Shown here piece by piece: positions 24,369 to 32,574 of a stretch of DNA of 35,516 bases. The stretch is from NCBI GenBank assembly GCA_038237235.1, contig JBBRYW010000015.1, forward strand, positions 1-35,516. The letters run 5' to 3'. Position numbers and translations under genes: made by a program. How positions within the stretch are numbered: position 1 is the first letter of the stretch; the number at the start of each line of letters is the position of its first letter. Below the pieces are notes generated by a model. That model did no database searches. It had not been told where the DNA came from and saw nothing but the letters and a program-made list of their open reading frames with translations. The DNA comes from JBBRYW01 sp038237235. Its GTDB lineage: Bacteria; Actinomycetota; Thermoleophilia; Gaiellales; Gaiellaceae.

Positions 24369-24610
24369 GTGACGCCGCGCTGCGCACGCCGCTCGTCGTC
24401 GAGCGCCGCGAGCAGCGCCGATACGTCGGACACGTCGAGGACAGGACGGCCGGGAAGCTTCGGCAACGGCGATGGAACCGGGGGCGGGGTGGCGCGCGCG
24501 CTCCGGCGGAGAAGCCGGTTGACGACGGCACGGAACGACTCTCCCGTACGCGCCCGCTCGCTCTCGATCAGCGCTGCGACCTCGTCATCGAGCGTGATTG
24601 TGGTGCGCAT
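24365..24610 (-). CDS. vapB: VapB-type ribbon-helix-helix antitoxin
   Basis: This 81-residue protein begins MRTTITLDDEVAALIE, the beta strand and first helix of RHH antitoxins, followed by ESFRAVVNRLLRR. A Pro-rich linker and a C-terminal segment (VSALLAALDDERR) would neutralise the toxin. Its stop overlaps the VapC start. A palindromic site directly upstream fits autorepression by the VapBC complex. Confidence 0.9.
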   Translation of the reverse strand: MRTTITLDDEVAALIESERARTGESFRAVVNRLLRRSARATPPPVPSPLPKLPGRPVLDVSDVSALLAALDDERRAQRGVT

Positions 24611-24639
24611 GATGCCCGAATCATAGCATCATAGGCATC
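24611..24639 (-). promoter_or_regulatory. Candidate VapB autoregulatory operator
   Basis: GATGCC (24611-24616) and GGCATC (24634-24639) are inverted around an AT-rich centre containing the repeated unit TATGATGC/TATGATTC. The site begins at the base next to the vapB ATG, so repressor binding would cover the promoter and start region. It is far more AT-rich than its surroundings. Confidence 0.55.
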
Positions 24640-24905
24640 AACGCGAGCCGACCCCGACCGCTCGCGCCATTACTTGCGCGAACTGGCGGTTGAAGTTGGA
24701 CAGGTTGGCGAAGCCGACGTCGTGCGCGACGGTGGAGATCGGATCGCGACTTTCCAGGAGGCGCTCGCAGGCGCTGACACACGCACCTCGTTCACGTAGT
24801 GGCTGAATGATCGACCCGTTGCATGCGAGAAGTACCGGCTGAAGGCTGATTCGCTCATGTGCGCGATCCTCGCGGCGTCGGCGCGGCGGAGCCGCGTATG
24901 CGTCC
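24638..24905 (-). pseudogene. 3' remnant of an AraC-family regulator
   Basis: The minus strand encodes the end of an AraC DNA-binding domain: ADAARIAHMSESAFSRYFSH, TGRSFSHYVNEVRV, then after a one-base loss ACERLLESRD and DVGFANLSNFNRQF, with a stop at 24638. The ligand domain and the first helix-turn-helix start are absent. Upstream it runs directly into a nitrilase-like sequence, so this is the right half of a deletion joint. Confidence 0.7.
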
Positions 24906-24944
24906 TGGGCGAAGCGAAGGAGGCGGCGGTGCCGGAGGTGTCGT

Positions 24945-25115
24945 GCTCGACGGCGCCGACGGAATAGCCGCTGAGCTGCAGCTCCGGGAAGACGACGAGA
25001 TCGGCGCCGCCCGCGCGCGCCTCCGCCACGGCCTCGGATGCCCGCCGCACGTTCGCCGCGACGTCGCCGAGCCGCGAGTCGAGCTGGGCAGGGCGATCCG
25101 TCCGCCGTGCAGCCT
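24945..25115 (-). pseudogene. 5' remnant of a nitrilase-superfamily (carbon-nitrogen hydrolase) gene
   Basis: About 55 N-terminal residues are left: AQLDSRLGDVAANVRR, then GGADLVVFPELQLSGYSVGA, where the Glu of FPEL is the catalytic Glu of the nitrilase triad. The Lys and Cys regions are missing. A one-base shift near the start (before AQLD) also breaks the frame. The sequence then fuses to the AraC remnant. Family members include beta-ureidopropionase and aliphatic amidases. Confidence 0.65.
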
Positions 25116-25154
25116 ACGGCGCGCGGCGGCGCCGGGTCGGGTTAGTGTTGCGCG

Positions 25155-26105
25155 GTGCGGGCGATCGTGTTCGTGGGTGAGAATCTGCGGCTGGAGGAGC
25201 GGCCGGACCCGGTTCCAGGAGGCAGCGAGGTCGTCGTCGCCGCCGAGTTCGCGGGGATCAATCCGGCCGACCTCGCCCAGCGGGCCGGTCGCTATCCGGC
25301 CCCGCCCGGCGCTCCGCAGGACGTTCCCGGCCTCGAGGTAGCGGGCCGCGTCGTCGCCTGCGGCGAGCAGGTGCGGGACTGGCAGGTCGGGGACCGCGTC
25401 TTCGGTCTCGTCGGCGGCGGCGGGCTGGCCGACCGCGTCGTCGTGCACGAGCGCCACGTGGTCGCGGTGCCCGAGCGCCTCGACGAGCAGGAGGCTGCGG
25501 CCGTACCCGAGGCGTTCGTGACCGCGCACGACGCGGTCGTCAGTCAGGCGGGGCTCCGCGTGGGCGACGTGCTGCTCGTGAACGGCGCGAGCGGCGGCGT
25601 CGGGACGGCTGCCGTGCAGATCGGAATCCTCTCGGGTGCCCACGTGTTCGCGGCGGCGCGCTCCGACGACGCACGCGGACGGCTTGCGGAGCTCGGCGCC
25701 GAGGCGATGGGCCCCGACGAGGCATTTCGCCTCGTCCGTTCAGAGGGTGGCGCCGACGTGGTGCTCGAGCTCGTCGGCGCGCCAAACCTCGAAGCCGATC
25801 TCGAGGCGCTTGCGACGAAGGGCCGCATCGTGATCGTGGGGACGGGAGCCGGCGACGAGGCCCCGCTCTCGCTGCGGGCGCTGATGAGCCGCCGCGCGCG
25901 TATCCTCGGCACGGTGCTGCGGGCCAGGCCGCTCGAGGAGAAGGCCGCCGCGGTTCAGGCGTTCGGGCACGACCTGCTGCCGTTCCTCGCCGACGGCCGT
26001 GCCCGCGGGGTCGTCGACCGCGTCTTCCCCGCGGAGCAGGCGGCGGAGGCGTTCGACTACATGGCGCAGCCGGGCAAGTTCGGCAAGGTCCTGCTCGAGT
26101 TCTAG
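25155..26105 (+). CDS. Quinone oxidoreductase-like medium-chain dehydrogenase (zinc-free)
   Basis: This protein has 316 residues from GTG 25155. The GroES-like domain contains GINPADLAQRAGRYP and VPGLEVAGRV, and the nucleotide-binding fold has LLVNGASGGVGTAAVQIG. The Cys and structural-zinc motifs of alcohol dehydrogenases are absent, which places it with NADPH:quinone/enone reductases (QOR/PIG3 type). It ends in KFGKVLLEF, the usual end of the family. The stop overlaps the convergent Gfo/Idh/MocA gene by four bases. The substrate is unknown. Confidence 0.9.
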   Translation: MRAIVFVGENLRLEERPDPVPGGSEVVVAAEFAGINPADLAQRAGRYPAPPGAPQDVPGLEVAGRVVACGEQVRDWQVGDRVFGLVGGGGLADRVVVHERHVVAVPERLDEQEAAAVPEAFVTAHDAVVSQAGLRVGDVLLVNGASGGVGTAAVQIGILSGAHVFAAARSDDARGRLAELGAEAMGPDEAFRLVRSEGGADVVLELVGAPNLEADLEALATKGRIVIVGTGAGDEAPLSLRALMSRRARILGTVLRARPLEEKAAAVQAFGHDLLPFLADGRARGVVDRVFPAEQAAEAFDYMAQPGKFGKVLLEF

Positions 26106-27079
26106 AAGCTCGGGACCTGAACGGTCCCGCCGCTTGCACGCGCCTCCTCGCACGCGACCACGACCGCGAGCGTGCCCGCAGCGTCCGCCGGCGTGCAGAA
26201 GACGCGCGAGCCGTCGCCGTCCCTGGCCGATTCGACGAAGCGCTGGACGCTCCGCTCGATCGGATGCTGCTTCGTCCTCGCGTCGATCTCCCGGCCGCAC
26301 GAGGTTCCGCGCAGCGTGAAGTCCGGATCGAGCTCGAGGCGCAGCGACGACTCGCTTCCGAGTACGTCGAGCGAGTAGCGGCCCGGAAGGCCGTCCCGGG
26401 TCCACGCGATCGAGGTCGAGCCGACGGCGCCGCGCTCGAACCGGAGCGTGATCGCCGCCGCGTCCTCGATGTCGCCGCGCTCGCCCGCGCTCTGGGCGAG
26501 CGGGATCGCGCCTGCGAACGCCTGCACCGCAACGACCTCGCCGCCGACGGCCCGCGCCAGGTCGATCCCGTGGCTCGCGCGCTCGAGCAGGTTGCCGCCG
26601 CCCTCGGAGCGGTTCAGAAACCACGGGCGGCTCTTCGTCGGGCCCGTGCCGATCCCGATCAGGAGGCCCAGCTCCTGCCCGTCGAGCGCCTCGCGGAGGT
26701 CGTCGAGCACCTCGACCCCGCGCCACTGGTAGCCGACGGCACAGACCGCGTCGCTCCGGGCAGCGGCGTCGACGATCGCCCGCGCGTCGACGAGCCCGCG
26801 CGCGATCGGCTTCTCGAGATAGACGTGGATGCCCTGCTCGAGCGCCTCGACGGTCATCTCGCGGTGCAGCAGTGGCGGCGTACAGACGAAGACCGCGTCG
26901 GGCGACTCGCGCTCGATCAACTCGTGCCAGTCGGTGTAGGCGGGAGCCCCGCCGGCGAGCCCGCGGGCGCGGGCCCCGTCGACGTCGCAGACGGCGGCGA
27001 GCTCGACGCCGTCCAGCCGGCCGATGATCGCGACGTGCTCCTCGGCGATCCAGCCGGCGCCGATGACTCCAATACGCAC
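26102..27079 (-). CDS. Gfo/Idh/MocA-family oxidoreductase
   Basis: This protein has 325 residues from GTG 27079. The Rossmann start is RIGVIGAGWIAEEH, the conserved EKP is in IHVYLEKPIARG, and the C-terminal domain has LLERASHGIDLARAVGG, where the HxxD pattern supplies catalytic His and Asp. These enzymes oxidise or reduce sugars, inositols and related polyols with NAD(P). It is divergent from an SDR gene with 36 bases between, suggesting a shared control region. Unlike the copy at 19597-20384 it is complete. Confidence 0.9.
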   Translation of the reverse strand: MRIGVIGAGWIAEEHVAIIGRLDGVELAAVCDVDGARARGLAGGAPAYTDWHELIERESPDAVFVCTPPLLHREMTVEALEQGIHVYLEKPIARGLVDARAIVDAAARSDAVCAVGYQWRGVEVLDDLREALDGQELGLLIGIGTGPTKSRPWFLNRSEGGGNLLERASHGIDLARAVGGEVVAVQAFAGAIPLAQSAGERGDIEDAAAITLRFERGAVGSTSIAWTRDGLPGRYSLDVLGSESSLRLELDPDFTLRGTSCGREIDARTKQHPIERSVQRFVESARDGDGSRVFCTPADAAGTLAVVVACEEARASGGTVQVPSF

Positions 27080-27115
27080 GGGGGCGACCCTATCGCGCAG
27101 GAATAAGGTTCGGCA

Positions 27116-27880
27116 ATGCGCCTTTGCGACAGAGTCGCCGTCGTGACCGGCGGGAGCTCGGGGATCGGTCGCGCGATCGCGCTTCGCTTCGCGCACGAGG
27201 GCGCACGCGTCGTCGTCGGCGACGTCGCCCGCGAGCCGCGCGAGGGAGGCGAGACGACCGAGGCGCTGCTCGGCAAGCACGGCGTCCATGTCGACGCGGA
27301 CGTCTCCCGCGCCGCGGACGTCGACCGGCTCGTCTCGACGGCCGTCGAGCGCTACGGGCGCCTCGACGTGATGGTCTGCAACGCTGGCATCGCGGGGCGC
27401 TACTCCAAGCCGCTGCTCGAGACGACCGAGGAGGACTGGGACGCGATCATGGCGGTCAACCTGCGCGGCGTCTTCCTCTGCTGCAAGCGCGCGATCGGCG
27501 AGATGGTCGAGCAGGAGCCGATCGGCGAGGCGCGCGGCCGCGTCATCGTCATCTCGTCGCAGCACGGGATGATCGGCCCGCCCGGGCAGATCGCGTACGC
27601 GGTCAGCAAGGGGGGGCTCGTGAATTTGACGCACCAGCTCGCGGTCGACTACGCGAAGCGCGGGATCCTCGTCAACGCCGTCGCGCCGGGCAAGATCCTG
27701 ACGGGCTCGCCGGAGCAGCACGACTCCGAGGCCCTCGCCTACTCGCAAGCCCGCACGCCATTCCCGCGCCTCGGCCGTCCAGACGACGTCGCCGGCGCCG
27801 TGCTCTTCCTCGCGAGCGACGACTCCGGGTACGTCTCCGGCGTCAATCTGCTCGTCGACGGCGGCTGGATGGCGTACTGA
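27116..27880 (+). CDS. Short-chain dehydrogenase/reductase
   Basis: This protein has 254 residues. The classical SDR motifs are present: TGGSSGIGRAIA (cofactor), NAGIAG (fold), the catalytic Ser in VISSQHG, Tyr-Lys in YAVSK and the C-terminal GVNLLVDGGW. An acidic residue after the second strand (VVGDVA) suggests NAD. The product is similar to sugar- or polyol-acid dehydrogenases. The next gene starts one base after its stop region, so the two are likely co-transcribed. Confidence 0.92.
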   Translation: MRLCDRVAVVTGGSSGIGRAIALRFAHEGARVVVGDVAREPREGGETTEALLGKHGVHVDADVSRAADVDRLVSTAVERYGRLDVMVCNAGIAGRYSKPLLETTEEDWDAIMAVNLRGVFLCCKRAIGEMVEQEPIGEARGRVIVISSQHGMIGPPGQIAYAVSKGGLVNLTHQLAVDYAKRGILVNAVAPGKILTGSPEQHDSEALAYSQARTPFPRLGRPDDVAGAVLFLASDDSGYVSGVNLLVDGGWMAY

Positions 27881-27881
27881 G

Positions 27882-28763
27882 ATGGCACGCGACCTCGCCG
27901 GCTACGGACGTACGCCGCCGCTGGTCGAATGGCCCGGCGACGCCCGGGTCGTCGTCAACGTCGTGCTCGTCTACGAGGAAGGATCGGAGTACTCCGTCCT
28001 CTGGGGAGACGACCGCAACGACGGCTGGGGCGAGTACCCAGGCGCGGGCGTCCAGCCGCCGCAGCGCGATCTCGGCACGGAGACCCACTACGACTACGGC
28101 GCCCGCGCCGGCGTCTGGCGGCTCGCGCGGATCCTCGACGAGGCCGGCGTCCCCGTGACCGTCTCCGCGGCCGCCGTCGCGCTCGAGCTGAACCCCGCCG
28201 TCGCTGACTGGATGCGCGAGCGCGGCCACGACGTGCTTGGCCACGGCTGGCGCTGGACCGAGCTCTGGACGCTCTCTCTCGACGAGGAGCGGGAGCAGCT
28301 CGCCCGCGCGCTCGAGACCTACGAGCGCGTGCTCGGCGAGCGGCCGCTCGGCTGGAACTCGCGCTCCTGGCCGAGCGAGAACACCCGCGGGCTGCTCGTC
28401 GAGGCGGGCTTTCTCTACGACTCGGACGGCGCCGCCGACGACATCCCGTACTACGCCCACGGCTTCCTCGTCCTGCCGTACTCCAAGACGCACAACGACA
28501 GCCGCTACCTCGTCTCGCCCGGGTTCTCGAGCCCGCGCGACTTCCTCGACACGCTGACGCTGGGGCTCGACGAGCTCCTGCGCGAAGCGAACGAGCGGCG
28601 GACGATGATGACCGTCGCCGTCCACGCGCGCTGGTCGGGTCAGCCGGCGCGCGCCGCGGCGCTGCGCCTCTTCCTCGAGCACGCGCTTGCGCAGGACGGC
28701 GTCCGCTTCCTGCGCCGCAACGACATCGCTAGGTGGTGGCTCGAGCGCTATCCGCCGTCATGA
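27882..28763 (+). CDS. PuuE-like polysaccharide deacetylase/allantoinase family protein
   Basis: This protein has 293 residues. The N-terminal strand VVVNVVLVYEEGSEYS matches the YEEG pattern of the PuuE (cofactor-free allantoinase) and chitin-deacetylase branch of the NodB fold. The metal-site block is VLGHGWRWTE and the later motif is GWNSRSWPSENTRGLL. The end has TVAVHARWSGQPAR. PuuE opens allantoin to allantoate; other members deacetylate sugars. Remnants of hydantoinase and carbamoylase genes 1 kb downstream favour a cyclic-amide role, but this is inference. The 3' end overlaps the convergent aminotransferase gene by 35 bases. Confidence 0.85.
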   Translation: MARDLAGYGRTPPLVEWPGDARVVVNVVLVYEEGSEYSVLWGDDRNDGWGEYPGAGVQPPQRDLGTETHYDYGARAGVWRLARILDEAGVPVTVSAAAVALELNPAVADWMRERGHDVLGHGWRWTELWTLSLDEEREQLARALETYERVLGERPLGWNSRSWPSENTRGLLVEAGFLYDSDGAADDIPYYAHGFLVLPYSKTHNDSRYLVSPGFSSPRDFLDTLTLGLDELLREANERRTMMTVAVHARWSGQPARAAALRLFLEHALAQDGVRFLRRNDIARWWLERYPPS

Positions 28764-29856
28764 CGCGGCCGATCGCCGCCGCGACCCGCTCTGTCAGCGC
28801 CTGGGGCCCGACCGTGATCCGCACGTAGCCGTCGAGCCCGTACTCGCTGCCCGTGCGGACGAGCAGCCCCTCCTCCTCCGCGAGCGCCCGGGCAAGCGCC
28901 GTGTCGTCGCCGCCGACGCGGACGAGCACGAAGTTGGTCTGCGAGGGCAACGGTTCGACCCCGGTCTCGACGAGGCGCATGCAGAGCAGGTCGCGGGCCG
29001 CCGCCACGGTGCGTCGCCGCTCCTCGATCAGGTCGGGCCGGCTCAGGCATGCACGGCCGGCCGCAAGCGCGGCCCGGTTGACGTTGAACGGCTCCTGCAC
29101 GAGGTTGAGGAAGCGCGCGAGCTCGGGGTCGACGACCGCGTAGCCGAGCCGCAGCCCGGCGAGCCCGAAGAGCTTCGAGAACGTGCGCAACACCACGAGC
29201 GGGCGCCCCGCGTTCACGTCGCGCTCGCGGCCGAGTCGCAACTCGGGCTCGACGTAGTCGGGGTACGCCTCGTCGGCGACGGCGACGCAACCCCCCGGCA
29301 ACGCGTCGAGGAAGGAGCGCCACTCGTCGGCTCGCGCGAGCGAGCCCGTCGGGTTGTTCGGATCGCAAACCCAGACGAGCCGGGCGTCGGTCTCGCGCGC
29401 GGTCGCCGCGAGCGCCTCCAGGTCGACCCGGAGGTCGCGGAGCGGCACGCGGTGGACGAGGGCGCCGCGCGCCGCGCAGGCTTGCGCGTAGAGCCCGTAG
29501 CTCGGCTGCGGGACGACGACGGCATCGCCCGGATCGAGCAGCAGGCTCGCCAGCGTTCCGATCAGAGCCTGCGTACCGTGCGCGGGCACGATCCGGTCGG
29601 GCGTCGTACCGATCCAGGCGGCGACCGCCTCGCGGAACTCACTGTACGACTCCTCGGGGTACATCCAGACGCTGCCGAGCTCGGCGGCTGCCGCCTCGAG
29701 CGCGCCGGGGAACGGCTCGAACAGATCCTTGTTGCGGTTCACACGCACGACCTCATCGACGCCGTAGCGGCGCCGGAGCTCGTCGACGCTCGGCCCGGGG
29801 TGATAGGGCTCGAGCGCGTGCAGCGAGGGGCGGACGAAGCTAGCCCAGTCGGTCAC
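28729..29856 (-). CDS. HisC-like class I/II aminotransferase
   Basis: This protein has 375 residues from GTG 29856. An earlier GTG at 29901 is possible, but the bases before 29856 are better explained as the end of a hydantoinase gene on the other strand. PLP-site residues are Asn/Pro in CDPNNPTGS, Asp-Tyr in ADEAYPDY and the Schiff-base Lys in TFSKLFGLAGLRLGY; the phosphate-binding Arg follows. The closest family is histidinol-phosphate aminotransferase, but there are no his genes nearby and many such proteins act on other amino acids. It is convergent and overlapping with the PuuE-like gene. Confidence 0.88.
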   Translation of the reverse strand: MTDWASFVRPSLHALEPYHPGPSVDELRRRYGVDEVVRVNRNKDLFEPFPGALEAAAAELGSVWMYPEESYSEFREAVAAWIGTTPDRIVPAHGTQALIGTLASLLLDPGDAVVVPQPSYGLYAQACAARGALVHRVPLRDLRVDLEALAATARETDARLVWVCDPNNPTGSLARADEWRSFLDALPGGCVAVADEAYPDYVEPELRLGRERDVNAGRPLVVLRTFSKLFGLAGLRLGYAVVDPELARFLNLVQEPFNVNRAALAAGRACLSRPDLIEERRRTVAAARDLLCMRLVETGVEPLPSQTNFVLVRVGGDDTALARALAEEEGLLVRTGSEYGLDGYVRITVGPQALTERVAAAIGRVMTADSARATT

Positions 29857-29989
29857 GAGCGTAGAGTACGAGGGAGGCACCGCGCGCGGCTTCCCCGTCA
29901 CGACGATCAGCCGCGGCGAGACGATCGTCGAGGGCGGCGCGCTCGTGGGCGCGGCGGGGCGAGGCCGCTTCGTCGCAGGAGGCTACTGA
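29855..29989 (+). pseudogene. 3' remnant of a dihydropyrimidinase/hydantoinase gene
   Basis: The last ~44 codons read YEGGTARGFPVTTISRGET, then IVEGGALVGAAGRGRFVAGGY and a stop at 29987-29989. This is the C-terminal beta-sandwich tail typical of hydantoinases and dihydropyrimidinases (YEG...G.PVTTISRG...GRGRF). The metal-binding barrel is gone; the aminotransferase gene occupies the opposite strand right where the rest would lie. The carbamoylase remnant follows directly. Confidence 0.65.
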
Positions 29990-30395
29990 GCTGCGCGTCG
30001 GACGCCGACCGCGTGCGCGAGGACTTCGACGCGCTTGCCACGATCAAGGCGACGCCCGAGGGCGGCGTGCTCGGGCCGAGCCTCCGCCCGCGCACCTGGC
30101 CGCCCGCGCCTGGTTCCTCGAGCGGGCAGAGGCGCACGGGCTCGAGACGCGCATCGGCGCCGCCGGGAACCACTCAGCGGTTCTGCCGGCGAACGGGCCC
30201 TCTCTGCTCCTCGCGCGCACCTCGACTCGGTCCGAGACGGCGGGCGCTACGACGAGGCCCTCGGCGTCGTCGCCGCGCTGCACGTGCTCGTGGCCCTGCA
30301 GGAGGCGGAGCTGCCGCTCGCGCTCGAGGCGATCGACTTCACCGACGAGGAGGGCACGCTCGTCGGCCTGCTCGACTTCCGCGGCCGTCGACGAC
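29990..30395 (+). pseudogene. 5' remnant of an M20 carbamoylase/allantoate amidohydrolase-type gene
   Basis: Three frames together give the first third of a zinc-dependent N-carbamoyl-amino-acid hydrolase or allantoate amidohydrolase. They contain ADRVREDFDALATI, AARAWFLERAEAHGLETRIG, then HLDSVRDGGRYD with the metal His/Asp, ALGVVAALHVLVALQEA and EAIDFTDEEGT with the catalytic Glu pair. The sequence stops near 30395 against an unrelated minus-strand remnant. There are at least three frameshifts and a truncation. In working genomes this gene often follows hydantoinase, exactly as the remnants lie here. Confidence 0.7.
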
Positions 30396-30700
30396 GATCG
30401 GCCACACGCCGATCGCGAGGAACGCGGCCGTGACCGTCAGGGAGGCGTAGAGCCACGCCTCATGCGTCCCGGCGAGCACCGCGGCGGCGAGCGGGCTGCA
30501 GCCGAGCATCGCGCCGACCGCCCGCTTGCTGCCGGCGGCGTGCGCGAAGGGCCGGCGGTCACGCTCCCGCCGATCTTGGCCGCCGCGACGGCGCCCGAGA
30601 CCGCGCCGACGGCGAGCGGCGTGAAGCGGAGCTCACGGTCGAGGACGACCGGGGCGAGGTTGAGCCCGACACGGTGGCACATCCAGGGCTCGTTTATCGG
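30385..30700 (-). pseudogene. Remnant of an unidentified membrane protein gene
   Basis: The minus strand reads APVVLDRELRFTPLAVGAVS, then GAVAAAKIGGSVTAG, and after a shift AAGSKRAVGAMLGC, SPLAAAVLAGTHEAWLYASL and TVTAAFLAIGVWPIVV. Two or three hydrophobic helices are evident. I do not recognise the family. It abuts the carbamoylase remnant head-on near 30390, marking a rearrangement point. Confidence 0.45.
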
Positions 30701-30985
30701 ACGATGGAGCAGATACCGACCCACGCGTGGCGGGCCTATGATCATCGCACCGTTCATCCGGGCGCCTTACGAGAAGCCGAGGGGTCCTTCTTCCATTCAA
30801 AAAGGTCCGAGCTTCACACTTCTTAACACGGACTCAAACGAGTCTTCGCGAAGCCCGCTCTACCGTACCGCGCGAATGGCACTCTGGCGCCGCCAAGTCG
30901 CCGTCACCTTCGCTTGCGCGGGCGGCGTGCCCGGGGAGGAACGGCTCCTTCTGGCGACTGCGGCATCCGACTCCGGGCTGCTGCG
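30701..30985. other. Intergenic region upstream of the glycosyltransferase gene
   Basis: No gene is supported. The part 30790-30845 is unusually AT-rich for this window (TTCAAAAAGG, CACTTCTTAACACGG) and is a candidate promoter region for the glycosyltransferase gene starting at 30986. Confidence 0.35.
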
Positions 30986-32233
30986 ATGAAGCTTCTGATC
31001 TGCGCCTTCTATTTCCCGCCCGCGGGGGGCGGGGGAGTGCAGCGCCCACTCCGATTCGCGCAGCACCTCGCTGCACTCGGCGTCGAGACGCACGTGCTCG
31101 CTCCGAGCGACTCGCGCTGGATCCACCGCGATGAAGAGCTTGCTCTCCCGGCGAACGTGCGGGTTCACCGTGCCCGCTATCTCGGGCCGCGAGGGCGACT
31201 GCCGGCCGAGGAGCTGCACAACCGGCACGGGCTCGACCGACTTGCTCGGCAGCTCTCTCTGACCCCCCGCCGCCTGCTCGTCCCCGATGAGAATGTCGGC
31301 TGGCTGCTGACCGCGATCGGCGCCGCCAGCCGCATCGTTCGCCGCGAGCAAATCGATGTGCTGCTGACAACCTCGCCGCCGAGCTCCGTGCACCTGATCG
31401 GGGCAGCCGCCAAACGTACGACCGGCGTCCGCTGGGTGGCCGACCTGCGCGACTCCATGCTCGCAAACCCGAACCGGCGCGTCGCACGGCTTGCCCGAAT
31501 CAAGGAGCGCAGTCACAACGCGGTCGCGCACCTGGTCGCCCGTCAGGCAGACGCAACCGTCGCCGTCACGGAGACGATCGCAGCCGAGATCGGTCGCCTG
31601 GGCTCGAGCGGAAAGCTCGTCGTGATACCGAACGGCTGCGACTTCGACGACTTCGCCGGCCTGGAGTACCGGCGCGGAGAGCGCTTCCGGATCACGCACA
31701 CGGGCAGCTTCTTCGGCCCGCGCGACCCGCGCCCATTCCTGCGCGCCCTCGCGCAGCTCGACGCGGACATCGTTGCTCGCTTCGTCGGTGACTTCCGCGC
31801 TGCCGACCGCCTTTGGGCCTCGAGCCTCGGTCTCGGCAACCGGCTCGAGCTGCACCCGTTTCAGCCGCACGCACAGACACTCGCCCTCCAGCGCGACTCG
31901 GAGGCGCTGCTGCTGCTGCTGCCGGAGATCGGCGAGCGAGGCCGAGACGTTCCCTCCGGCAAGATCTACGAGTACCTCGCAGCGGAGCGACCGATTCTCG
32001 CCGCCGTGCCCCCGTCCGGGACGGCTGCGCGGCTCGTGCGCGAGTGCGACGCAGGAGTCGTCGTCGCCCCCGACGATGTCGAGGGGATCGCCGGCGCGCT
32101 GGCCTCACTCGAGAATCGCTGGCGCGCAGGTGATGACCTGCAGGTCCGACTCGCTCCGAGCGTGCGCGAAGCGCTCTCGCGCCAATCGCGCGCGGCGGAA
32201 CTAGCCGAATTGGTCACGAAGCTCGCTGAGTAG
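30986..32233 (+). CDS. Family 4 (GT-B fold) glycosyltransferase
   Basis: This protein has 415 residues. The N-terminal domain opens KLLICAFYFPPAGGGGVQRP, the acceptor-side strand and glycine loop of GT4 enzymes. The C-terminal domain has VVIPNGCDFDDF, ITHTGSFFGPRDP and the donor-site region PSGKIYEYLAAERPILAAVP, corresponding to the E-x7-E block (here with K and E-Y). There are no membrane helices. Probable role: adding a sugar to a cell-envelope glycolipid or polysaccharide. It stands alone, with no other glycan genes beside it. ATG 30986 fits the family start exactly; earlier in-frame codons add nothing conserved. Confidence 0.88.
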   Translation: MKLLICAFYFPPAGGGGVQRPLRFAQHLAALGVETHVLAPSDSRWIHRDEELALPANVRVHRARYLGPRGRLPAEELHNRHGLDRLARQLSLTPRRLLVPDENVGWLLTAIGAASRIVRREQIDVLLTTSPPSSVHLIGAAAKRTTGVRWVADLRDSMLANPNRRVARLARIKERSHNAVAHLVARQADATVAVTETIAAEIGRLGSSGKLVVIPNGCDFDDFAGLEYRRGERFRITHTGSFFGPRDPRPFLRALAQLDADIVARFVGDFRAADRLWASSLGLGNRLELHPFQPHAQTLALQRDSEALLLLLPEIGERGRDVPSGKIYEYLAAERPILAAVPPSGTAARLVRECDAGVVVAPDDVEGIAGALASLENRWRAGDDLQVRLAPSVREALSRQSRAAELAELVTKLAE

Positions 32234-32239
32234 GCCTTT

Positions 32240-32500
32240 CTACCGGCGTTCCGAACACCGGAGTGTCGCGATGCGGCTCGCGAGGAAGATCAGCACCTGG
32301 GGGACACAGATGTCGGCGCCGTCGGTGTTTGCGAGCGGATGGGACTTGAACACCTCTCGCAGGACTTCGTAGTCGGCGTCGACGGGTTGGTCGACGTCGA
32401 CCCAGAAGAAGGAGCCGTCGGCGAGGAGCTTCTCGACGTTCTCGCGGCTGAACCGCATCTTCTCGCTGGCGCGCTCGTGGATGACTGCACGTGTTCGGGC
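32240..32500 (-). pseudogene. 5' remnant of a CorA-type magnesium transporter gene
   Basis: The piece contains RAVIHERASEKMRFSRENVE, KLLADGSFFWVDVDQPVDAD and YEVLREVFKSHPLA, the N-terminal cytoplasmic start of CorA-like transporters. After that the family match is lost within a few residues. The two C-terminal membrane helices and the GMN motif are absent. The gene was truncated at its 3' side. Confidence 0.65.
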
Positions 32501-32574
32501 CGGTCCGTTCTTCGCTCGCAGGAGGCGGGTTCTTGGGCGGAGACATCGCTGCCGCGGGGGCGAAGACGCGGAAT

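Noticed and set aside
28687..30450. A 587-codon open frame on the plus strand
   Set aside because: It is antisense to the aminotransferase gene, whose product has all PLP motifs. The frame has Arg/Ala-rich composition and no family features.
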